A DNA stretch of 64,000 bases from Zhenhengia yiwuensis (GCF_014384995.1 NZ_JACRSY010000014.1:1-64000), one strand, 5' to 3'. Shown: positions 7,902-17,551, counted from the stretch's first letter. The notes: generated by a model from the letters alone, not told the origin. Numbers and translations are program-made.

Positions 7902-9287
7902 ATGGAACAAATCACTTTATTTTTAGGAAAAGTCAATGACTTTGCATGGGGTTGGCCCCTTCTTGTTCTTCTATTAGGAACAGGACTACTTCTTACAGTA
8001 AGACTCGGTCTTATTCAAATCGTTAAATTACCTAAAGCATTAAAACTTATTTTCACAGCAAAAAATCACGGAGATGGTGACATCAATAGCTTCGGTGCAT
8101 TATGTACTGCGCTTGCAGCAACAGTAGGAACTGGAAATATTGTAGGTGTAGCAACAGCTATCGCAGCTGGTGGACCTGGTGCCTTATTCTGGATGTGGCT
8201 AGCTGCCTTTATAGGTATGGCTACCAAATACGCAGAAGGTGTATTGGCTATTAAATACCGCACAGTAGATGCTAATGGACAAATGTCTGGTGGACCTATG
8301 TACTATATCTTAAATGGTATGGGCAAAAAGTTTAAACCACTTGCAGTATTCTTTGCCTTTAGCGGTGTTCTTGTAGCACTTCTTGGTATTGGTACTTTCT
8401 CACAAGTAAACTCTATTACCAGCAGCATCAACAGCCTAACAGGTCTCTCACCTAAAATTATTTCTATCATAGTAGCTGCCCTTGTAGGACTGATTGTTAT
8501 TGGTGGTATTAAAAATATTTCTAAAGTTTCTTCAAAAATTGTACCTATTATGGCCATTCTTTACCTTATTGCTTGTGGTGTTATTTTAGCTGTTAACTTC
8601 GAAGCTATTCCCAACGCTTTTATGACTATTATTTCTTCTGCCTTTACAGGCCACGCTGCTATGGGTGGTTTTACAGGAGCTGTTATGAAAGATGCTATTA
8701 GCAAAGGGGTAGCACGTGGTGTATTCTCTAACGAGTCCGGCCTTGGTAGTGCTCCAATCGCTGCCGCCGCTGCAAAAACACATTGGCCAGCTGAACAAGG
8801 GCTTATCTCTATGACAGGTACTTTTATCGATAGTATTCTTATTTGTACACTAACAGGCCTTACTCTTGTTATCACAGGTATATGGACTACAGATACAAGT
8901 GCTGCTCTTATGACACAAGGTGCTTTTAGTACAGTGTTCGGTTCTCTTGGTAGTGCTACTTTATCAATCTGCCTTGTACTCTTTGCTTTTACAACCATTC
9001 TTGGTTGGAATTATTATGGTGAACGTTGCATCGAATTTTTATTTGGTGTTAAAGGTATAAAACCTTATAGATTAGTATTTATACTTATGGTTGCACTGGG
9101 TGGTTTTTTGCAAATTCAGCTTGTCTGGACTATTGCTGATATTGTAAATGCCCTTATGGCCTTCCCTAACCTTATTGCACTTCTTGCCTTATCAGGTGTA
9201 GTTGTTAAAGAAACTAAAGCTTACTTTAATCACCTTAAACAAGAAGAAATAACAACTACAACTGCTTTAGAAAAAGAAGTAGCTTAA
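7902..9287 (+). CDS. Alanine/glycine:cation symporter (AGCS family)
   Basis: This 461-residue permease imports alanine or glycine together with Na+ (or H+). Family features are the early GWPLLVLLLGTG helix, the conserved GTGNIVGVATAIAAGGPGAL substrate/sodium segment near residue 75, MSGGPMYYI, and SNESGLGSAPIAAAAA in the middle. About ten membrane helices are visible, which is normal. The ATG has AAGGAGA upstream. The glycine riboswitch in its leader indicates that glycine is the relevant substrate and regulatory signal. A strong terminator follows. Confidence 0.95.
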   Translation: MEQITLFLGKVNDFAWGWPLLVLLLGTGLLLTVRLGLIQIVKLPKALKLIFTAKNHGDGDINSFGALCTALAATVGTGNIVGVATAIAAGGPGALFWMWLAAFIGMATKYAEGVLAIKYRTVDANGQMSGGPMYYILNGMGKKFKPLAVFFAFSGVLVALLGIGTFSQVNSITSSINSLTGLSPKIISIIVAALVGLIVIGGIKNISKVSSKIVPIMAILYLIACGVILAVNFEAIPNAFMTIISSAFTGHAAMGGFTGAVMKDAISKGVARGVFSNESGLGSAPIAAAAAKTHWPAEQGLISMTGTFIDSILICTLTGLTLVITGIWTTDTSAALMTQGAFSTVFGSLGSATLSICLVLFAFTTILGWNYYGERCIEFLFGVKGIKPYRLVFILMVALGGFLQIQLVWTIADIVNALMAFPNLIALLALSGVVVKETKAYFNHLKQEEITTTTALEKEVA

Positions 9288-9292
9288 ATCAC

Positions 9293-9335
9293 AAAGACCG
9301 AGTCCTTAGAATCCTTTTCTAAGGCTCGGTCTTTT
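9293..9335 (+). terminator. Intrinsic terminator of the symporter gene
   Basis: AAAGACCGAG (9293-9302) pairs with CTCGGTCTTT (9325-9334), extended by an inner CCTTAGAA/TTCTAAGG stem, then a T-run. Confidence 0.9.
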
Positions 9336-9398
9336 GTTATGTTTTCAAAAACAGGGCATACACTAGTTATAAGCAATCCTTTTGGGAGGTATTTTGAC

Positions 9399-10052
9399 AT
9401 GGTAAAGGAACTCATTTACACCTACTTTATTTCTTTATTTATACTCCTTATTGTTACATATAGAAACAGAAGATCAGGCCTACGTATTAGCCTGAAGGTA
9501 TTTACAAGTCTATTATTTGTAGGCATTGCCTTCTTAGGATTTAGGCCTCTTGCTTTCTCATTTAATTATGCTTATTTCATATTTGCAGGATTAGTATTTA
9601 GTGCACTAGGAGATTTATTATTAGGTTTTACACATAACGCTTCTTATAAAGATAATATTATGCTTCGAGATGGCATCATTGCCTTTTCACTTGCCCATAT
9701 AGCCTTTATTATTGGCTTTAATATCATTCAGCCTTTTACTCAGTATTTACTTCTTTTCATTCCTCTTGGGGTAGCTACTCTATTTATACTCCTTACATAC
9801 CCTAAACTTATAGATACAGGTAATCTACGCTTACCTCTTGTTTTATATAGTTTTATTATTATTACCATGGTCCTTACCGCATTAAATACAAATATGTCTC
9901 TCCTTATAATAGGTGCTCTTTGCTTTGTTGTCTCTGATATTATTTTAGGCGTAGCCTTCTTATACGGTGAAAAGCATCGCTTTCTTCCATTACTTAACTT
10001 ACTTATTTACTATATAGGGCAACTTTGCCTAGCCCTTTTTCTTTTTAAATAA
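9399..10052 (+). CDS. YhhN/TMEM86 family membrane protein (lysoplasmalogenase-like)
   Basis: This is an integral membrane protein of 217 residues with about eight helices. FAGLVFSALGDLLLGF and the later FVVSDIILGVAFLY match the two conserved acidic-residue helices of the YhhN family. Mammalian TMEM86B of this family hydrolyses lysoplasmalogen; the bacterial role is less clear, though many anaerobic clostridia do make plasmalogens. An earlier in-frame ATG at 9339 lies inside the terminator region, while the ATG at 9399 has GGGAGG upstream, so 9399 is the chosen start. Confidence 0.82.
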   Translation: MVKELIYTYFISLFILLIVTYRNRRSGLRISLKVFTSLLFVGIAFLGFRPLAFSFNYAYFIFAGLVFSALGDLLLGFTHNASYKDNIMLRDGIIAFSLAHIAFIIGFNIIQPFTQYLLLFIPLGVATLFILLTYPKLIDTGNLRLPLVLYSFIIITMVLTALNTNMSLLIIGALCFVVSDIILGVAFLYGEKHRFLPLLNLLIYYIGQLCLALFLFK

Positions 10053-10108
10053 ATAGAAGTGTTATCCAATTACTTGGTGGCATATTCTATATATTCAAAT
10101 AACCCTTC

Positions 10109-10534
10109 TTATATTTGATAAATATCGCTAGCTTTTACTAATTCCATTTCATGTCTAGATAATGCATCTATTGTTTTCTCACAGTTTTCTGTTCGTAAAA
10201 TAATAGATGCATCATCCCCTATAGAAAAGGCATACATATATTCAATACTAATATTATCCTCCGCAAGATAAGTAAGGAGTGTTTTAAGTCCACCTGGTGT
10301 ATTAGGTACTTTGCATCCGATGACAGGTGTCTTCTGTACAGAAAATTGTTGGTCTTTAAGAAGTCTTAAAGCCTCATCTGGGTTACTTACAATAAGTCTT
10401 ACAATACCATAGTCAGATGTATCTGCAATTGAAAGTGCTGATACATTGATATTGGCATCTCCTAGTATTTGCATTACTTCAAAAAGTCTACCTGATTTAT
10501 TCTCTACAAAAACTGAAAGTTGCTGTATAATCAT
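10109..10534 (-). CDS. Tandem ACT-domain protein
   Basis: This 141-residue protein consists of two ACT domains, small modules that bind amino acids. The first starts IIQQLSVFVENKSGRL and the second lies around residues 70-140. The same type of protein commonly follows phenylacetate-CoA ligase and indolepyruvate:ferredoxin oxidoreductase genes in anaerobes, where it probably senses an aromatic amino acid. Here it is the third gene of the operon with two ligase genes. AGGGAGG precedes the ATG. The ligand is not known. Confidence 0.88.
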   Translation of the reverse strand: MIIQQLSVFVENKSGRLFEVMQILGDANINVSALSIADTSDYGIVRLIVSNPDEALRLLKDQQFSVQKTPVIGCKVPNTPGGLKTLLTYLAEDNISIEYMYAFSIGDDASIILRTENCEKTIDALSRHEMELVKASDIYQI

Positions 10535-10566
10535 ATCTTCTTCCTCCCTTTATTGTGTTTGTTTTA

Positions 10567-11877
10567 TTATAACTGTCTTTTATCAATAATTCGCTTAGCC
10601 TTTCCTTCGCTTCTAGCTATACTCTTAGGCTCAACTAGTTTAACTTTTACTTGAATGCCTAATACAGATTGAATCTCTTCTGTAATACGCTTTTCAATCT
10701 CTTTCATATATCGCATACCATCTACGAATGTAATCCCTTCTTTACCTTCAACCCATACTTCAAGTGTATCTAAGTTATTCACTCTATCTACAATAAGCAT
10801 ATAATGTGGAGCAATTTCACCCAGGTTAAGTAGCACACTTTCGATTTGAGATGGAAATACATTAACCCCTCGTATAATGAGCATATCATCGCTTCTTCCT
10901 GTACACTTGATCATACGGATAGTTGTTCGTCCGCAGCCACACTCTCCAGGAATCAGACTTGTAATATCTCTTGTACGATATCGCAAAAGTGGCATAGCCT
11001 CTTTGGTTACTGTCGTAAAGACAAGCTCTCCAGGTTCACCTACTGGTAAGCTCTTAAGCGTTAGTGGATTTATAATTTCAGGGATAAAGTGATCCTCATT
11101 AATATGAATATGATTTTTATGTGTACACTCAAATCCTACTCCAGGCCCTATTACTTCACTTAGTCCATAACTGTCATAAGCCTTTATTCCTAAAAGTTCT
11201 TCAATCTGATTCCGCATCTCATAACTCCAAGGTTCTGCACCAAGTGCTCCTATTCTAAGTTTAAGGTCAGTAGCTGGGTCAATCCCCATACTTCTAATAC
11301 TTTCTGCTAAGTATAAAGCATAAGAAGGTGTAGTCACCAGCATAGTACTACCAAACTCACGCATAATTTGAATCTGTTTCTTAGTATTACCAGAGGAGAT
11401 AGGTACAATAGTGGCCCCTAACTTTTCTGTTCCATAATGAAAGCCAAGCCCTCCTGTAAAAAATCCATAACCTAGTGAATTCTGCACCACATCATCTTCT
11501 GTAGCACCCATTCCTACTAATGCTCTAGCCATGCAATTTGCCCATGTATCTAAGTCATTTTTAGTGTATCCAACTACTGTAGGTTGCCCTGTTGTGCCAG
11601 AGGAGGCATGCACACGTACTACCTTTTTCATAGGTACTGCAAAAAATCCATAAGGATAGTTATCCCTTAGATCTTGCTTTGTTGTAAAAGGTAATTTATT
11701 AAGGTCTTCTATTCCTTTAATGTCCCCAACTTCAATACCCATATCATCCATCTTCTTTTTATAAAACGGTATATTTTCATACGCATGCGCCACTGTCTTT
11801 CGAAGTCTTTCACCTTGAAGTAAGCGCATTTCATCCCTTGATAAACTTTCTTCTTTCTGCCATATCACCCTTATCAC
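10567..11877 (-). CDS. paaK: Phenylacetate-CoA ligase, copy 2
   Basis: This 436-residue protein is an AMP-forming aryl-acid CoA ligase of the PaaK type. The ATP-binding loop SSGTTGQPTVVGYT is near residue 93, followed by YGLSEVIGPGVGFEC, RYRTRDIT and GRSDDMLIIRGVNVFPSQIE, then the C-terminal lysine-bearing GKAKRIIDKR. In anaerobes the substrates are phenylacetate, indoleacetate or hydroxyphenylacetate from amino-acid breakdown. It follows the first ligase gene after only six bases and is probably translationally coupled. The first codon is GTG at 11877, and a second GTG at 11868 is an equally good start. Confidence 0.93.
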   Translation of the reverse strand: MIRVIWQKEESLSRDEMRLLQGERLRKTVAHAYENIPFYKKKMDDMGIEVGDIKGIEDLNKLPFTTKQDLRDNYPYGFFAVPMKKVVRVHASSGTTGQPTVVGYTKNDLDTWANCMARALVGMGATEDDVVQNSLGYGFFTGGLGFHYGTEKLGATIVPISSGNTKKQIQIMREFGSTMLVTTPSYALYLAESIRSMGIDPATDLKLRIGALGAEPWSYEMRNQIEELLGIKAYDSYGLSEVIGPGVGFECTHKNHIHINEDHFIPEIINPLTLKSLPVGEPGELVFTTVTKEAMPLLRYRTRDITSLIPGECGCGRTTIRMIKCTGRSDDMLIIRGVNVFPSQIESVLLNLGEIAPHYMLIVDRVNNLDTLEVWVEGKEGITFVDGMRYMKEIEKRITEEIQSVLGIQVKVKLVEPKSIARSEGKAKRIIDKRQL

Positions 11878-11883
11878 TCTCCA

Positions 11884-13179
11884 TTATTTTCTACGGTCAA
11901 TAATACGTTTTGCTTTTCCCTCACTACGTTCAATGCTACGTGGTTCAACAAGTTTAACTTTTACATGAAGTCCTAATAAGCTAAATAGTTCTGCTGTAAT
12001 ATGTTTTTCTATTTTTTCCAATGATTTTATGGCATCTGTAAAGAATTCAGGTTTTACTTCAACCCATACTTCAAGTGTATCTAGATTATTAATACGATCT
12101 ACAATTAACACATAGTGTGGCGCTGTCTCTGCCACTTTAAGGAGTACACTTTCAATTTGTGATGGGAATACATTAACACCACGAATAATAAGCATATCAT
12201 CACTGCGTCCCGTTACCTTATCCATACGTGTTAGAGTTCTTCCGCATTTACATGTTTCTGTATGTAATCTTGTAATATCTCTTGTTCGATATCTCAAAAG
12301 AGGAAGTGCCTCTTTTGTAACCATAGTAAATACAAGTTCCCCTTCACTCCCTTCAGGTAAAACTTCAAGGGTATTGACATCAATAATTTCAGGTACAAAG
12401 TGGTCATCATTAATATGCATACCACTTCTAGCTTGACATTCAAAAGCAACCCCCGGTCCTAACACTTCACTTAAACCATAAATATCCATAGCGTTAATGC
12501 CAAACATACTTTCAATTTGCTCTCTCATCTCTTCTGTCCAAGGCTCCGCCCCAAAAATACCTGTATGTAAGTTTGTACTTCTTGGGTCAATACCCATATT
12601 CTTCATGGTTTCTCCGATGTAAAGTGCATAAGAAGGTGTGCATGCAATAACTGTACTACCAAATTCCTGAATAAGCTGAATTTGCTTCTTTGTATTGCCT
12701 CCTGATATTGGTACAACAGCTGCTCCTAGATGTTCAGCTCCATAATGTACACCTAAGCCTCCTGTAAAAAGCCCATAACCAAATGCTACCTGAATAATAT
12801 CTTTTTTAGTTACCCCCATAGCTGTAAAGCTACGTGCAATCACATTACTCCACATCTTAATATCATTTTGAGTATAGCCTACTACTGTTGGGTGTCCTGT
12901 AGTACCAGAAGAAGCATGGATACGTACCACTTCTTCCATAGGCGCTGCAAAAAGCCCGTAAGGATAATTATCTCTTAAATCTTGCTTTGTTGTAAAAGGT
13001 AACTTACTAAGATCATCTATACTTTTAATATCTCCAGGTTCTAAACCTAAAGCTTTCATCTTATCACAGTAAAAAGGTACATTATTATATACACGATTAA
13101 CGGTTTTAATCAGTCTTTCTGATTGCACCTGCCTTTTTTGCTCAATATCATAAACCTCTTCCTCTTGCCAATACCTCAT
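11884..13179 (-). CDS. paaK: Phenylacetate-CoA ligase, copy 1
   Basis: This is a paralogue of the downstream ligase with the same motifs (SSGTTGHPTVVGYT, YGLSEVLGPGVAFEC, GRSDDMLIIRGVNVFPS, GKAKRIIDRR). An in-frame ATG at 13245 extends it, but the extension is lysine/asparagine-rich without family match. The ATG at 13179 is preceded by AGGGGGA and aligns with the start of the family (RYWQEEEVYD), so I use 13179 (431 residues). It is the first gene of the operon ligase-ligase-ACT. No indolepyruvate oxidoreductase gene is present beside it, unlike many related clusters. Two copies suggest different aryl-acid preferences. Confidence 0.93.
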   Translation of the reverse strand: MRYWQEEEVYDIEQKRQVQSERLIKTVNRVYNNVPFYCDKMKALGLEPGDIKSIDDLSKLPFTTKQDLRDNYPYGLFAAPMEEVVRIHASSGTTGHPTVVGYTQNDIKMWSNVIARSFTAMGVTKKDIIQVAFGYGLFTGGLGVHYGAEHLGAAVVPISGGNTKKQIQLIQEFGSTVIACTPSYALYIGETMKNMGIDPRSTNLHTGIFGAEPWTEEMREQIESMFGINAMDIYGLSEVLGPGVAFECQARSGMHINDDHFVPEIIDVNTLEVLPEGSEGELVFTMVTKEALPLLRYRTRDITRLHTETCKCGRTLTRMDKVTGRSDDMLIIRGVNVFPSQIESVLLKVAETAPHYVLIVDRINNLDTLEVWVEVKPEFFTDAIKSLEKIEKHITAELFSLLGLHVKVKLVEPRSIERSEGKAKRIIDRRK

Positions 13180-13310
13180 ACAAATCCCCCTACCTTGCAT
13201 ATTATATTTTAAAATTTTATCATTATTAATTTTTATACGCAACAAAACAATCTAAATAATTATATTTAATTTATAAAATTTAAAATATAAAGTTTTTATA
13301 GTCACTCAAA

Positions 13311-13350
13311 TAAAAAAGGCATTACAAATCCTTTTGTAATGCCTTTCTCA
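13311..13350. terminator. Terminator of the C39-like peptidase gene
   Basis: AAAGGCATTACAAA (13315-13328) pairs with TTTGTAATGCCTTT (13333-13346), flanked by A- and T-runs. Confidence 0.85.
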
Positions 13351-14178
13351 TTATTTATTTGGCGTAGCAATAAGCCATTGTTGTTGTTTTTGATTTTCTG
13401 GTAAGATATGTGAATCAAACCACATATAGAAAAATCTTTCTGCATTTGTATAATTATAACCATCTTGAAGGTGATCTGATGTATCATAGGAGTCTGCCAT
13501 AATAATGACATCATCACTAAATACATCATCTGTACCCATTGTATCGTAACCAATAATTACTCTCCAATGGCCACCAAAATCTATATTTTCAACCATAATC
13601 GGTGTATTATTCTTAAGGTTTTCTAAAACAAAGTTTTTAAAGTCTTCTGGATCATAGAAAGTATACCCCGCCTCATCCGCTTCTGTAAGAGATGACTTTA
13701 CATCCCATCCAATTTCTTCAAAGAAGTGCACCATCCCTGAAGTCGAAGTACCATATTCACCTTGTTCATCTGCTAAACCAGGATTTTGCTTATTAGAGTA
13801 GTTTAAGTCTTTATTGCAATTCATAACTTCTGCAATCTCTAATTCCTCATAAGCTGTTTCTCCAAAATGATTAAGTACCATAAGTGCTGCTACAGGACCA
13901 CATGTAGACTCTGTTGTTTGTTGATACGTCTTAAACTTAGGTAAAAGTGTAAGTGTATCTGTACTTTTCATATTGTAGAAATCAAATACAGGAAAATAAG
14001 CCGAATTCTTTACATTGCCCATTCCATCATAAGATGAAGCACCTGTAGTCGTTGTGTCATAACCCTCAGGAAATGGTATAACATTTACACCTTGTCCATA
14101 AGTTACTGTTCCCATACTTAATAAACCTGTTAATCCTAGTAGTGTTGCTGTTAATCTCTTTTTCAATTTACTTGTCAA
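13351..14178 (-). CDS. Secreted C39-like cysteine peptidase
   Basis: The protein (up to 275 residues) has an N-terminal signal peptide (KKRLTATLLGLTGLLSMG) and a peptidase C39-like fold. The catalytic cysteine is in TESTCGPVAALMVL (C93, with an upstream glutamine for the oxyanion hole), the histidine in GGHWRVIIGYD (H204), and the aspartate in IIMADS (D229). Without a transporter domain, such proteins act as free extracellular peptidases. The substrate is unknown. The start is uncertain: TTG at 14178 touches the GGGAG sequence, while TTG at 14166 lies 12 bases away and gives a more typical signal peptide. It is monocistronic. Confidence 0.85.
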   Translation of the reverse strand: MTSKLKKRLTATLLGLTGLLSMGTVTYGQGVNVIPFPEGYDTTTTGASSYDGMGNVKNSAYFPVFDFYNMKSTDTLTLLPKFKTYQQTTESTCGPVAALMVLNHFGETAYEELEIAEVMNCNKDLNYSNKQNPGLADEQGEYGTSTSGMVHFFEEIGWDVKSSLTEADEAGYTFYDPEDFKNFVLENLKNNTPIMVENIDFGGHWRVIIGYDTMGTDDVFSDDVIIMADSYDTSDHLQDGYNYTNAERFFYMWFDSHILPENQKQQQWLIATPNK

Positions 14179-14448
14179 CTCCCATCAAAAATATGTATTT
14201 TATCTTACGACATACAAAAAATAGCATACTTTTTGACATATGACAACCTTTTACTTTACTATTACTCTATTATTAGTTTAGCTATACTTCCACTTTTTGT
14301 TATTTTCTAATTAATCCATTTTAATAGTTTACCAAATTTTCAGCTTTCTAGTCCATTAAAATTTTTTTATATTTTTTTCGTTTACTTGTAACATTTTATT
14401 ATGTCAGACTACTAATAAGAAGAGATTATTTACAAAGGAGGTATGCAC

Positions 14449-15030
14449 TTGCAAATGTTAGAAGAGCTCTGTAATCAGCTTTATCCTAGTCTTTTAAAAT
14501 ATTTTTTATCACAAGTTGCAAATTATCATATTGCTGAAGAGCTCACACAAGAAACACTTTTTAGGGCATGCTCTAGCTATACATCTTTTAAAGGACACTC
14601 TTCTCTTAAAACATGGATATTTGGTATTGCTCACCATACCCTACATACCTATTATAGAAAAAGTAAAAATAAGGAGCTCTCCCTCCCCTTCGCCTCACAT
14701 ACTTCAAGTGTAGAAGAGCAGGTGCTCCTTAAAGATGACTACATTCATCTTACTCGCGCTATTCACGACTTAGAAGAAACAGAAAGACAAGTGGTATTAC
14801 TTCGTAGTTATGTAGAACTCGACTTTATAAGTATCGGTGAGATTCTCTCCCTTACCCCTAATAACTGCCGAGTCATTTACTGCCGTAGCCGCCAAAAGCT
14901 AAAAAAATTATTAGAAAAGGAGGATTTAAAATGTACTTACCTTGTGAATCCTATCAAGACTTTATACATCTTTATATTGATCATGCCCTTTCAGAACCTT
15001 CTACTAGGCTTCTTGAGAAACATCTTCTAG
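14449..15030 (+). CDS. ECF-type RNA polymerase sigma factor
   Basis: This is a group 4 (ECF) sigma factor. Region 2 covers about residues 5-75 (AEELTQETLFRA for core binding, KTWIFGIAHHTLHTYYRK for the -10 contact). Region 4 begins at about residue 105 (LEETERQVVLLRSYVELDFISIGEIL with the recognition helix after it). The TTG at 14449 lies seven bases after AAAGGAGG, whereas the ATG at 14443 touches it, so TTG is preferred. The coding frame stays open about 30 codons beyond the usual end of region 4, over the start of the downstream anti-sigma gene (100-nt overlap). That tail may be a secondary extension. Confidence 0.88.
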   Translation: MQMLEELCNQLYPSLLKYFLSQVANYHIAEELTQETLFRACSSYTSFKGHSSLKTWIFGIAHHTLHTYYRKSKNKELSLPFASHTSSVEEQVLLKDDYIHLTRAIHDLEETERQVVLLRSYVELDFISIGEILSLTPNNCRVIYCRSRQKLKKLLEKEDLKCTYLVNPIKTLYIFILIMPFQNLLLGFLRNIF

Positions 15031-16574
15031 AATGTGAAGTATGTAAGGCTTATTTAGAAACTATTCAAGAAGATCTACCTACTCCTATTGTTAAGGAAAA
15101 GACTGACACCGATCAAGCCTTTATTAAAAAGCTTGAACGTAGACTTCTATGGACACAGTCTAGTTTTCTGTTTTGTGGCATACTCATCTGCGTTTTATTC
15201 ACTCTTTCACAAAACATGTTTCAGAATCTAGCATTATTGCCTCTTATAGGACTTTTAGGCTACTTATTTACTAAGAAGTTATTGCCTGTTCCTTTACTTA
15301 CTACATTTATCCTCAGTATCAGTTCATGGCTTAAAGAAGGTTTTAGTCTAGATATGATTACTATGATTAGTCTCCTAGCTTTTATTTACTGTATCTTAAC
15401 ACTCGTAGGATCTGGTGCAGGCTATCTTGTTATACGACTTACACATTACTTCAAAACACGTTCTACGTGGTCTAAAACAGGAATTTTCTTCACTTATTTA
15501 GGACTTGCCCTTTTATGCCTTGTTATCCTACTTGCTTATAATGAGTCTAATGGAAATCCTTTCACAGCTTTATATGCGAAAAAGCAAATGGAAGATTATT
15601 TAGCACACACTTATGAAGGCGAAGATTTCTCTGTACATGAGCCTACATATAATGCAAAGTTTGCACTGTATGACGCTAATGCCTATATACACGGTTATAA
15701 AAATCCTAGGCCTTTTACTATTTCCTATAAGAATGGACGAGTATGGGATGACTATTTTGATCGCTACTTAGAAGATATAGAAACCTCAAGACGTCTAGGA
15801 CGTGAGGCTGCTTCACAAATTAAAGCTTTACTTAATCAGCATGCTATTCCTTTTAGTGAAGTCAGTGTGAGTTTGCGTGTTCCTCAAAATACTTATAATG
15901 ATATATCTTTTGATAAAACTACTATCAAAGAACCGCTTAGTTTATCTATTACTTTACTAACAGATACTAAGGACTCTTATGAAGACTTTAGCAAATGGTG
16001 TGAAGCTATACGTAATCTTATTACAATACAAGACTATAATATTAACTCTCTTACTCTAGACAGTGACCCTTACTCTATGGTCAATCGCCTCTCTCTTGTT
16101 TTAGACGAAGATGAAATCTATCAACCTATCCAAGATATAAGTGTATTAGAGAGCTTTATAGACTACGGTAAGCTTAATGATATTACTGACGCTTCCCAAA
16201 AGGATGCCTCCGTAAAGGATAACCTCTATAAAAACGAGCTGCTCTCTAATACTCTAATTACTAAACTTCACGAAATGAATCTTCCTATTGAAGATGTTAT
16301 TATTGAAACATCTCCGAACTCTAGCTCTATTACTATCGAATGGTTTGGTGAGCGTGTATGTCCTTATACTTTTGCTACTACCTGTATCACCATCCGCGAC
16401 CTCCTTGTAAATGAGCCTGAACTTATTCAGTATTTACCTATTCAGTCATTGGATTTTAGCTATTATTGGGGTACAATGTATGACAGTTATTATGTAGCTC
16501 TCTATGGAGAAGACATTTACGCCATAACTACTGATAAAATTGTAGAAGACGTTTTATCTAATGAAAAATATTAA
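14931..16574 (+). CDS. Membrane anti-sigma factor with zinc-finger (zf-HC2) N-terminus
   Basis: This 547-residue protein begins with a zinc-finger anti-sigma domain (C5 and HLLECEVC, the H31-x3-C35-x2-C38 motif), followed by about five membrane helices between residues 75 and 203, and an extracellular domain of about 340 residues. The first part of that domain (YAKKQMEDYLAHTYEG) resembles YfjL-like domains of Firmicutes membrane proteins. The zinc-finger would hold the sigma factor encoded just upstream, and the outer domain probably senses an envelope signal, which is not known. AAGGAGG precedes the ATG inside the end of the sigma gene, so translation is coupled. Confidence 0.85.
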   Translation: MYLPCESYQDFIHLYIDHALSEPSTRLLEKHLLECEVCKAYLETIQEDLPTPIVKEKTDTDQAFIKKLERRLLWTQSSFLFCGILICVLFTLSQNMFQNLALLPLIGLLGYLFTKKLLPVPLLTTFILSISSWLKEGFSLDMITMISLLAFIYCILTLVGSGAGYLVIRLTHYFKTRSTWSKTGIFFTYLGLALLCLVILLAYNESNGNPFTALYAKKQMEDYLAHTYEGEDFSVHEPTYNAKFALYDANAYIHGYKNPRPFTISYKNGRVWDDYFDRYLEDIETSRRLGREAASQIKALLNQHAIPFSEVSVSLRVPQNTYNDISFDKTTIKEPLSLSITLLTDTKDSYEDFSKWCEAIRNLITIQDYNINSLTLDSDPYSMVNRLSLVLDEDEIYQPIQDISVLESFIDYGKLNDITDASQKDASVKDNLYKNELLSNTLITKLHEMNLPIEDVIIETSPNSSSITIEWFGERVCPYTFATTCITIRDLLVNEPELIQYLPIQSLDFSYYWGTMYDSYYVALYGEDIYAITTDKIVEDVLSNEKY

Positions 16575-16588
16575 AAGATTAGATAATG

Positions 16589-17458
16589 TTACCTTAGAAG
16601 AACTATCCCTTCATTTAGGTCGATGCCCCAGGTCATCGGCCATGTTTTTTTCATAAAGTCTCTTCCTTTAATTATGACCTCATCTTCATAAACATCTATG
16701 CATAATCCCTGACTTCCATTATCTTCTCCATAACCGTCTGACTGCAGAGTATACGCTACACTAGCTGTATTAATATAATAAATACCCTCTTTCTTTATAA
16801 CTGTTTGAGGATGATCTACTACAGCATGAGTATGTCCCGTGAAGAAAAGCACTCTAGGATATTCTGCTAGGATATTCCTTAATTCCCTATCTTCTAATAT
16901 ACCATCAGGATGCCCTGAATGAGCATAACCATCTACCTCATAAGAACCTGCTGATGTCTCTACTAAAGATTGATGCAAGAAAACAAAAACAGGCTTAGAG
17001 TCTGCCCCCTCATCTAATTTATCCTTAAGCCAAGTTAATTGCTCTTTGGTAATTCTCCCCTCATCTTTCAGTGCTTCTTCTGTAGATAGAAAAATAAAGT
17101 GGTAGCCACAAATCCACTTATCATAATAAGCATGTGGCATTTGTGTATGCTTCATAAAACAGTTATAAGCTTCTTCATAGCCTCCCTCAAGCCATCTTAC
17201 ATCATGATTGCCCAGTACCATATAAGTTTCTGGATGTGGGCACGCATCTAAAATAGATTGAAAGCGTTCGTAGTTCTCATCTCTTCCTGATTCTGTCATA
17301 TCCCCTACAATACATAGCACCTTAGCTTCTGGGTTTACTTCATTTAAGTCCTTTAATGCTTCTTCAAAATGCTTATTAAACTTATTTTCCCATCCTGTAA
17401 CATGTAAATCTAATATTACATTAAATGTCATAATAGGTTTCATTTGTTGAATAGACAT
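16589..17458 (-). CDS. Calcineurin-like metallophosphoesterase
   Basis: This cytoplasmic protein of about 289 residues has the five metal-binding blocks of the family: DLHVTG, GDMTESG, GNHD, FVFLHQ and GHTH. Two metal ions, typically Mn or Fe/Zn, would hydrolyse a phosphoester. The natural substrate is unknown; family members include cyclic-nucleotide and UDP-sugar hydrolases. An ATG at 17494 is further upstream, but AGGGGGAAG sits directly before the ATG at 17458 and the family homology starts there. It converges with the anti-sigma gene with only 14 bases between. Confidence 0.88.
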   Translation of the reverse strand: MSIQQMKPIMTFNVILDLHVTGWENKFNKHFEEALKDLNEVNPEAKVLCIVGDMTESGRDENYERFQSILDACPHPETYMVLGNHDVRWLEGGYEEAYNCFMKHTQMPHAYYDKWICGYHFIFLSTEEALKDEGRITKEQLTWLKDKLDEGADSKPVFVFLHQSLVETSAGSYEVDGYAHSGHPDGILEDRELRNILAEYPRVLFFTGHTHAVVDHPQTVIKKEGIYYINTASVAYTLQSDGYGEDNGSQGLCIDVYEDEVIIKGRDFMKKTWPMTWGIDLNEGIVLLR

Positions 17459-17551
17459 CTTCTTCCCCCTAGATTGGTTTATTAAAATATTCACTTTCTA
17501 TTTTAACCTACTACACTAAATTTTCAAACTTTTTATAGCATTTTAGAATAT

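Noticed and set aside
8066..8998. Long open frames on the minus strand opposite the AGCS symporter gene
   Set aside because: They are antisense shadows without ribosome binding sites or family-like sequence; the symporter frame explains the codon pattern.
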